A stretch of 64,000 bases of DNA from Fasciola hepatica (Eukaryota > Platyhelminthes > Trematoda > Plagiorchiida > Fasciolidae): positions 11,730,501 to 11,794,500 of the forward strand of contig CANUEZ040000113.1 in the NCBI GenBank assembly GCA_948099385.1, in the 5' to 3' direction. Below are positions 59,696-64,000 of the stretch, piece after piece. The translations under genes were made by a program, and so were the position numbers. The notes under the pieces are model-generated. The model worked only from the letters and a program-made list of their open reading frames with translations. It had not been told where the DNA came from and did not search any database. How positions within the stretch are numbered: the stretch's first letter is position 1; each line of letters begins with the position of its first letter.

Positions 59696-59759
59696 CGGTG
59701 GATAGCACCATACATGAGAATCGATCACTGTTGTATTCGTAAATGAAATCCCTCCACAT

Positions 59760-60041
59760 TAACAAGAATGATGATTGCACTGCAAGCGGAAAACTATTTT
59801 GACCATGATCCAGTGCAATGAGTATGAATGCACAACAGACAATGAGGAAGTGTGTGAACTGACATCTGAGTTGGAGACAGTGAATCAAGAACAGGGTGGG
59901 TTTAGATGTGGTTTCGGGAGAAGAATGTTCCCGATTGGCTACAGTGGAAATTATATGGATCGAACATGCATGTGGCACATCCAGTGGTTTGTTCTCGACA
60001 GTTATTCTCGAAGAAATAAACTATTCAAAAGCTCCAAATAG
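59760..60041 (+). pseudogene. Cys-rich ORF with weak EGF/CUB-like pattern, right arm of copy B
   Basis: Inverted, diverged relative of 38221-38535. From 59805 it keeps the pattern CNEYEC, EVCELTSELE, GGFRCGFGRRMFPIGYSGNY and CMWHIQW, here with the Trp two residues after Cys that CUB domains have. A 2-base deletion near 59792 shifts the frame at the start relative to the left-arm copies, and the end diverges after HIQW. Presence in the old arm shows the ORF predates the homogenisation of the inner arms. Confidence 0.35.
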
Positions 60042-60654
60042 ATATCTTCATCATCAGTTTACTGACTTCTAAACATCCAAGGAATAGTTTCGTGGAAGTA
60101 GAATAATTAAATCAATGTTTCCTTATGTACAACCGAGGCCCTTCACGCCACTGCTTATCTGTGAAATTACATACGTATATCCAATTCGGTAATTTACTTT
60201 TTGGGAATGTGTTAAAGCCGAAAACTCGTAAATCAGAACAACAAAGGAGCCGGGCAACGGCTTATCAGAAACTCAAAACGCATGTAATATCTAACACATG
60301 TGACTTCGATACGGTGCATGGACGAACGTGATTGGCCAACTGAGGGCCAATCAAAACGCAACTTGCTTGGTGATGCTGATCTGTCGATTAAATTTCAGCT
60401 GAACAAAGGAGTCGTGTCAAATAGAGTAATACGAATGTAGTCTTTCATAACTGGTTATGCGAATGTCTCTGTAATAGAACGGGTGCGTATTCGCGAAACG
60501 CCTCAGATCATATCAGAATAAAAACCCAACCAATATGCTAAGTTATCAATACTTCTCTCATTCCCCCCACAGGCAAACACATGCACGCCTATCAATCATC
60601 GAAAAGTTACACACGGTTACGGAGAGAGACACGGTCAATTTGTAGGGTTGTCCT

Positions 60655-60667
60655 TCCCCCCCCCCCA
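60655..60667. repeat. Poly-C run
   Basis: About 13 consecutive C in the diverged outer arm, within a C/A-rich stretch. Confidence 0.9.
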
Positions 60668-61265
60668 CATACACAACCCCTTTACACAAACACACATATC
60701 TACCAGTCCCCCTAGTTTTTCAGTTATTTGTGAATTATTTAAATCCCTAGTACTCTGTAACTGAAATTATTCATGTAGTCAAATTTTACAGTTTTGTGGT
60801 AATGTTTTCGATTAACTTCAGCCCTGTTTTGCGCGCTGCATTTCATTCATCAAAGCTAAAATGTGATTCGTCATATTTGGCATGCTTTAAATTGATCGAA
60901 ATGTTGTAATTCGTTGACCGGGGTCGGGATTTGAACCCTAGCATGGACGCCCTTCACGCTTCGGTGCGGCGCCTGTGTTTTACGAGCTTCGATACGATAC
61001 GACGCCGATGTGCTTCGAACTTTTCGCACTCAGATAACACAGTTTAGCCACTCAAGTTATATTGGCACATGACCGCTTGATAGGAAGCAGGTTACTGAGG
61101 GAGATCAAGGCTAGCTAGGTGTCGATTTGCAGTTGGAGATTTAGTTAGCCGGATGTACACTATAGATAGTTCTCTACGTGTTCGACTAAACTAGGTGCGC
61201 AACGTTCATGGAGGCCAAAAGCGTGTCTAAAACTTGGGTTCATTCGACGTAATCACCTCTGGTGG

Positions 61266-62750
61266 TGAGAGATTTTAACTGTTTCATCCACTCCAACCGA
61301 TGAGATTGCATTCGTCTATACTCGTCTTGAAAACAGTTGTCAGCGCGATGTTTCCACAAGGGCATGTGACGGAACCGATCGTATGCGCATGAGTTTTCCT
61401 GCATGTTTCCGTGGCCGTATGTGCACGTGAGCTTGTTGTCTGTATACGGTTGACTGAACCCAGAACTAAATCCTCTTGGGTGGAATCGCAACTAAAATGG
61501 TAGAGTGGTGATTCAGCTGCCGTCACACTTGATATGGCCGGGTACACATTCGTAGCCGTGCAGGTGGATGAGCACCAACCAATCAGGATCGCAGAGGATA
61601 GGTGCAGCAAAGCCTCACTGTGATTGGTCAACTTCTAATCTACCTTGATTTGACATTTTTACACAAACTTGTTCCACAATGCAATAGCCGTGCTATTCCG
61701 CAGCCCTGGGTTTCTTGCTGCTTTGGTTTGCGTAGTTTCGGTTGTGAGCGATTTCAATACGCCCTATCAGTTCGGGTATTGCGAATAATACAGGTAACCG
61801 GCGTGGAATAAGTTTGCCGGACGAATACCACGAGTGCGTTGAAAAAGCTCGCGTGGCCATTGACATATGTGGACGTTTGTGCGCCGTGTCACTCAATCAT
61901 CGGATGAGTGATGGAATATTGGAACCCATGACTCGTTGGCCTAAAGCACCATCATCACTTTGTGACAAGGCCCAATCAATACGTATAAACAAAGTCGCGC
62001 TTTGTAATGTGAGGACTAGAAAAAAAATGTTGATGGGCACAACGGGTTTCCAAGTTATTCTATCTGTTCGGACAGGATTTTTGAGTGCACAAATTCGACG
62101 TACTTTATTTATTTATCGGTTTACAACCTATGTTATCCAGCTTCGAATAAATCAACCTGAAGGTGACTTGAATGTGAAGCACGTCCGATAGACGGTGGGA
62201 CGGAGCATTGTGCTTATAACCGAACATCATGTGAAGCAATAACGCTTCGACCATAACGGTGCTATACGGAATCCACCTGTGGTAAACTCCTAGAAAATTA
62301 ACACTATTTTCTGTACTTTTGGTTATGTAATGACACAGTCTTTGACTCCTGGGGTAGAAGACCATGAGGAAGAGTTTCTCAAAAGGATCCACACTGGCTG
62401 CTACTGAGGACACTTCACAACAACTGGGATAACAAAGATGCAAAGCCGAACCAATAGCTGATTTGGGAAATAAATACAGCGAAGCGAATCGAATTACATC
62501 AATTCAACTATCTTGCAGCTGAATCGAGACTTACGAGGCCATCTATGAGATGGATAATAGGTGACTGTGGTCCATCACTCGATGTGAAAACATGAGCTAA
62601 GTGTAAACAACCCTAGATACAGTCCAGCTCTGTCCTTGTTACAGCTCAGAAATTACTGTCGCCAAACTCATCACTGACACAGCTTTCGGGCTACTTTATC
62701 AGGTGTTCAAATACGAGTCCCTAAATAGTCTAAGTATGATATAACTGCAT
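61266..62750. other. Unassigned; two longer ORFs
   Basis: A 115-codon minus frame at 61284-61631 (with several Cys and His, for example SVTCPCGNIALTT) and a 125-codon plus frame at 61814-62191 are the longest unexplained frames outside the transposons. Neither resembles a family I know, each overlaps other open frames, and I see no splice or start context. They are listed only so they are not lost. Confidence 0.25.
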
Positions 62751-62753
62751 CTC

Positions 62754-62788
62754 TCTGTCTGTCTGTCTGTGTCTGTCTGTCAGTCTCG
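62754..62788. repeat. (CTGT)n simple repeat
   Basis: CTGT units with one interruption, flanked by related TCTGTC. Confidence 0.9.
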
Positions 62789-63424
62789 CTATCAGACCAT
62801 TTTCCTTACTTTGCAATCTGATCACTCATGCATTGGAGGTTGGGACAGTGAAGAGTTGTCGAGAAGTTTTCCTGGTTCTTCTTTAAGTTTTCACTTCCTA
62901 TTTCCGTTTATCGTCAGAAGAAGCGTATGGCTTTCGGTATGTAATCGTTGCATTGTCCAAGATCCAGAAGCTGATCGCATACATAGCCGGTTATTTCTGA
63001 TTTTAAAGTGAGCATCTGAGGTTACGGTGTATACTTCTGCTTGAAAAGGCCGGCAAAGTGTGGTTGAAACAAGTCAGCTTAAAGTACAAAAAACCCGGTC
63101 CCTCACTACAGCCACAATTAATGCCAAATTGCACATAAAATAAAAACCTTTGAACTCAAGTAGCCCACAGCTTGCGAGACAGTAATAACAACAATGATAA
63201 CTTGCTGAGGTTTTCAGTAATCTGTGGCGTGATTTATTTCGTAGTAATGATCATGACGGATTTCATGAACAGATCAAAGACCTTTTCTCGTTTAGAACGC
63301 GTGTACAAAAATGAGACTGATCATATTGACTGATCTTCATTCGAAGTGGATTATGGACTCATCTCAGTGCTGTTGCTTGTTATGCTCACGGACTGATCTC
63401 AGTGGTACAGTAACGCGTTGGTTG
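62789..63424. other. No recognised feature
   Basis: One 80-codon frame (62769-63011) without motif. Confidence 0.4.

Positions 63425-63500
<76 letters not shown>
63425..63500. repeat. Compound (CA)n(TA)n microsatellite
   Basis: A CA run of about 35 bases passes into a TA run of about 40 bases. An 11-base C run follows at about 63562. Confidence 0.95.
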
Positions 63501-63505
<5 letters not shown>

Positions 63506-64000
63506 AAACATGTGGGCCTTCACACAACTGATCAAACAATAAAAAACCAGCTTAGTTATCGCCCCCCCCCCCACCATGAGGTGAATCTGTGACCGGTCAG
63601 TGGGCTAAGAAAACCCGTAGACGCAGGTGAAGAAAACAAGCACCTGAATCACACGGTCCGGTTTCCAAGAAGCAATACGTCTCCAATCGTGCTGGGAATA
63701 TGAGTTAAGCCGATATCATATTTCTTTTTGTATGCCTGTTAATAGCAGTATATTTGAGGTACACAATTATGAATGGTCAGAGACATTGAAATTAGCCGGT
63801 GTGAGCACGGAGTGTAGTCAATAGGAAGCAGCTAGTTGGTGCACCTAGACAATCGGATACGTCTTAAGTTTCGATAGTTAATACGCCAATTAAGTACAAC
63901 TACTTGTAGATCAACCGTGTCGTCTACAAATGAAGCTCTCGTACAAAATTTAAAAGGCACGAAAGATCAACCAATACGAATAAAGCTCAAACGATGATGA
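63501..64000. other. No recognised feature
   Basis: No motif-bearing frame or repeat other than the C run. Confidence 0.4.

Larger units (their letters stand above)
57812..61265 (-). repeat. Right inverted-repeat arm of copy B, full length
   Basis: Reverse complement of the left arms. 57812-59760 is nearly identical to them. From there to about 61265 the match is clear but diverged: GTGTCGATTTGCA near 61118, GTTCATGGAGGC near 61205 and TTCGACGTAATCA near 61243 find their partners in 37560-37740. About 350 extra bases at roughly 60200-60640 are absent from the left arms. A tRNA-like head lies at about 60895-61010 (minus strand). Confidence 0.8.

Noticed and set aside
61284..62191. Host gene across 61284-62191
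   Set aside because: The two longer frames are on opposite strands, have no recognisable domain, and show no supporting splice or start context. Reported only as unassigned ORFs.
63425..63500. Direct repeats that might be a CRISPR array or telomere
   Set aside because: Plain CA/TA dinucleotide microsatellite. No spacer structure anywhere in the window and no telomeric hexamer array.

Overview
This window looks like transposon-rich, gene-poor DNA from an invertebrate animal. A flatworm, probably a digenean fluke, fits best. That is an inference from the mix of element families (RTE and CR1 non-LTR elements, Penelope-like elements with GIY-YIG endonuclease, a Ty3/Gypsy LTR element, an IS630/Tc1-related DNA transposon) and from the many tRNA-derived SINE-like repeats and TA/CA microsatellites. 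There is no bacterial organisation: no operons, no ribosome binding sites and no dense long ORFs. I found no intact host gene. Every recognisable coding segment is interrupted by stops or frameshifts.

Layout. 1-1190: nothing recognised. 1191-1550: a scrap of CR1-like reverse transcriptase. 3945-4110: a SINE. 4300-6960 (-): a decayed CR1-like LINE with endonuclease and reverse transcriptase. 8500-12440: microsatellites and several tRNA-like SINE pieces. 12561-13845: a DNA transposon with 300-bp, almost perfect terminal inverted repeats, 21-bp subterminal repeats and a broken DDE transposase (D-32-E spacing). 17050-19990 (+): a decayed RTE LINE. 22775-23720 and 24025-24865 (+): two Penelope-like element remnants. 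29955-30862: three SINEs. 31890-32258: a much older fossil of a transposase with the same D-to-E spacing. 32259-36254: nothing recognised.

36471-58872 is the striking part: two tandem copies (A and B, about 11.2 kb each) of one complex unit, nearly identical along their length. Each copy contains a left arm, a dead Ty3/Gypsy element (LTRs about 205 bp, with gag, protease, RT, RNase H and integrase all recognisable), an antisense Penelope fragment lodged between gag and protease, a purine-rich tract, and a right arm that is the inverted copy of the left arm and begins with an inverted LTR. In copy A the right arm stops at 47664, where copy B begins. In copy B the right arm runs on to about 61265, but its outer part is clearly diverged. 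The arms also carry a broken ORF with a weak resemblance to EGF-plus-CUB-type sequence, possibly a captured host exon.

61266-64000 holds microsatellites and unassigned sequence. The elements do not work together as a pathway. They record successive insertions: the Gypsy element was invaded by a Penelope element, both decayed, and the whole assembly was then duplicated. The inverted arms appear to have been partly homogenised, most likely by gene conversion.
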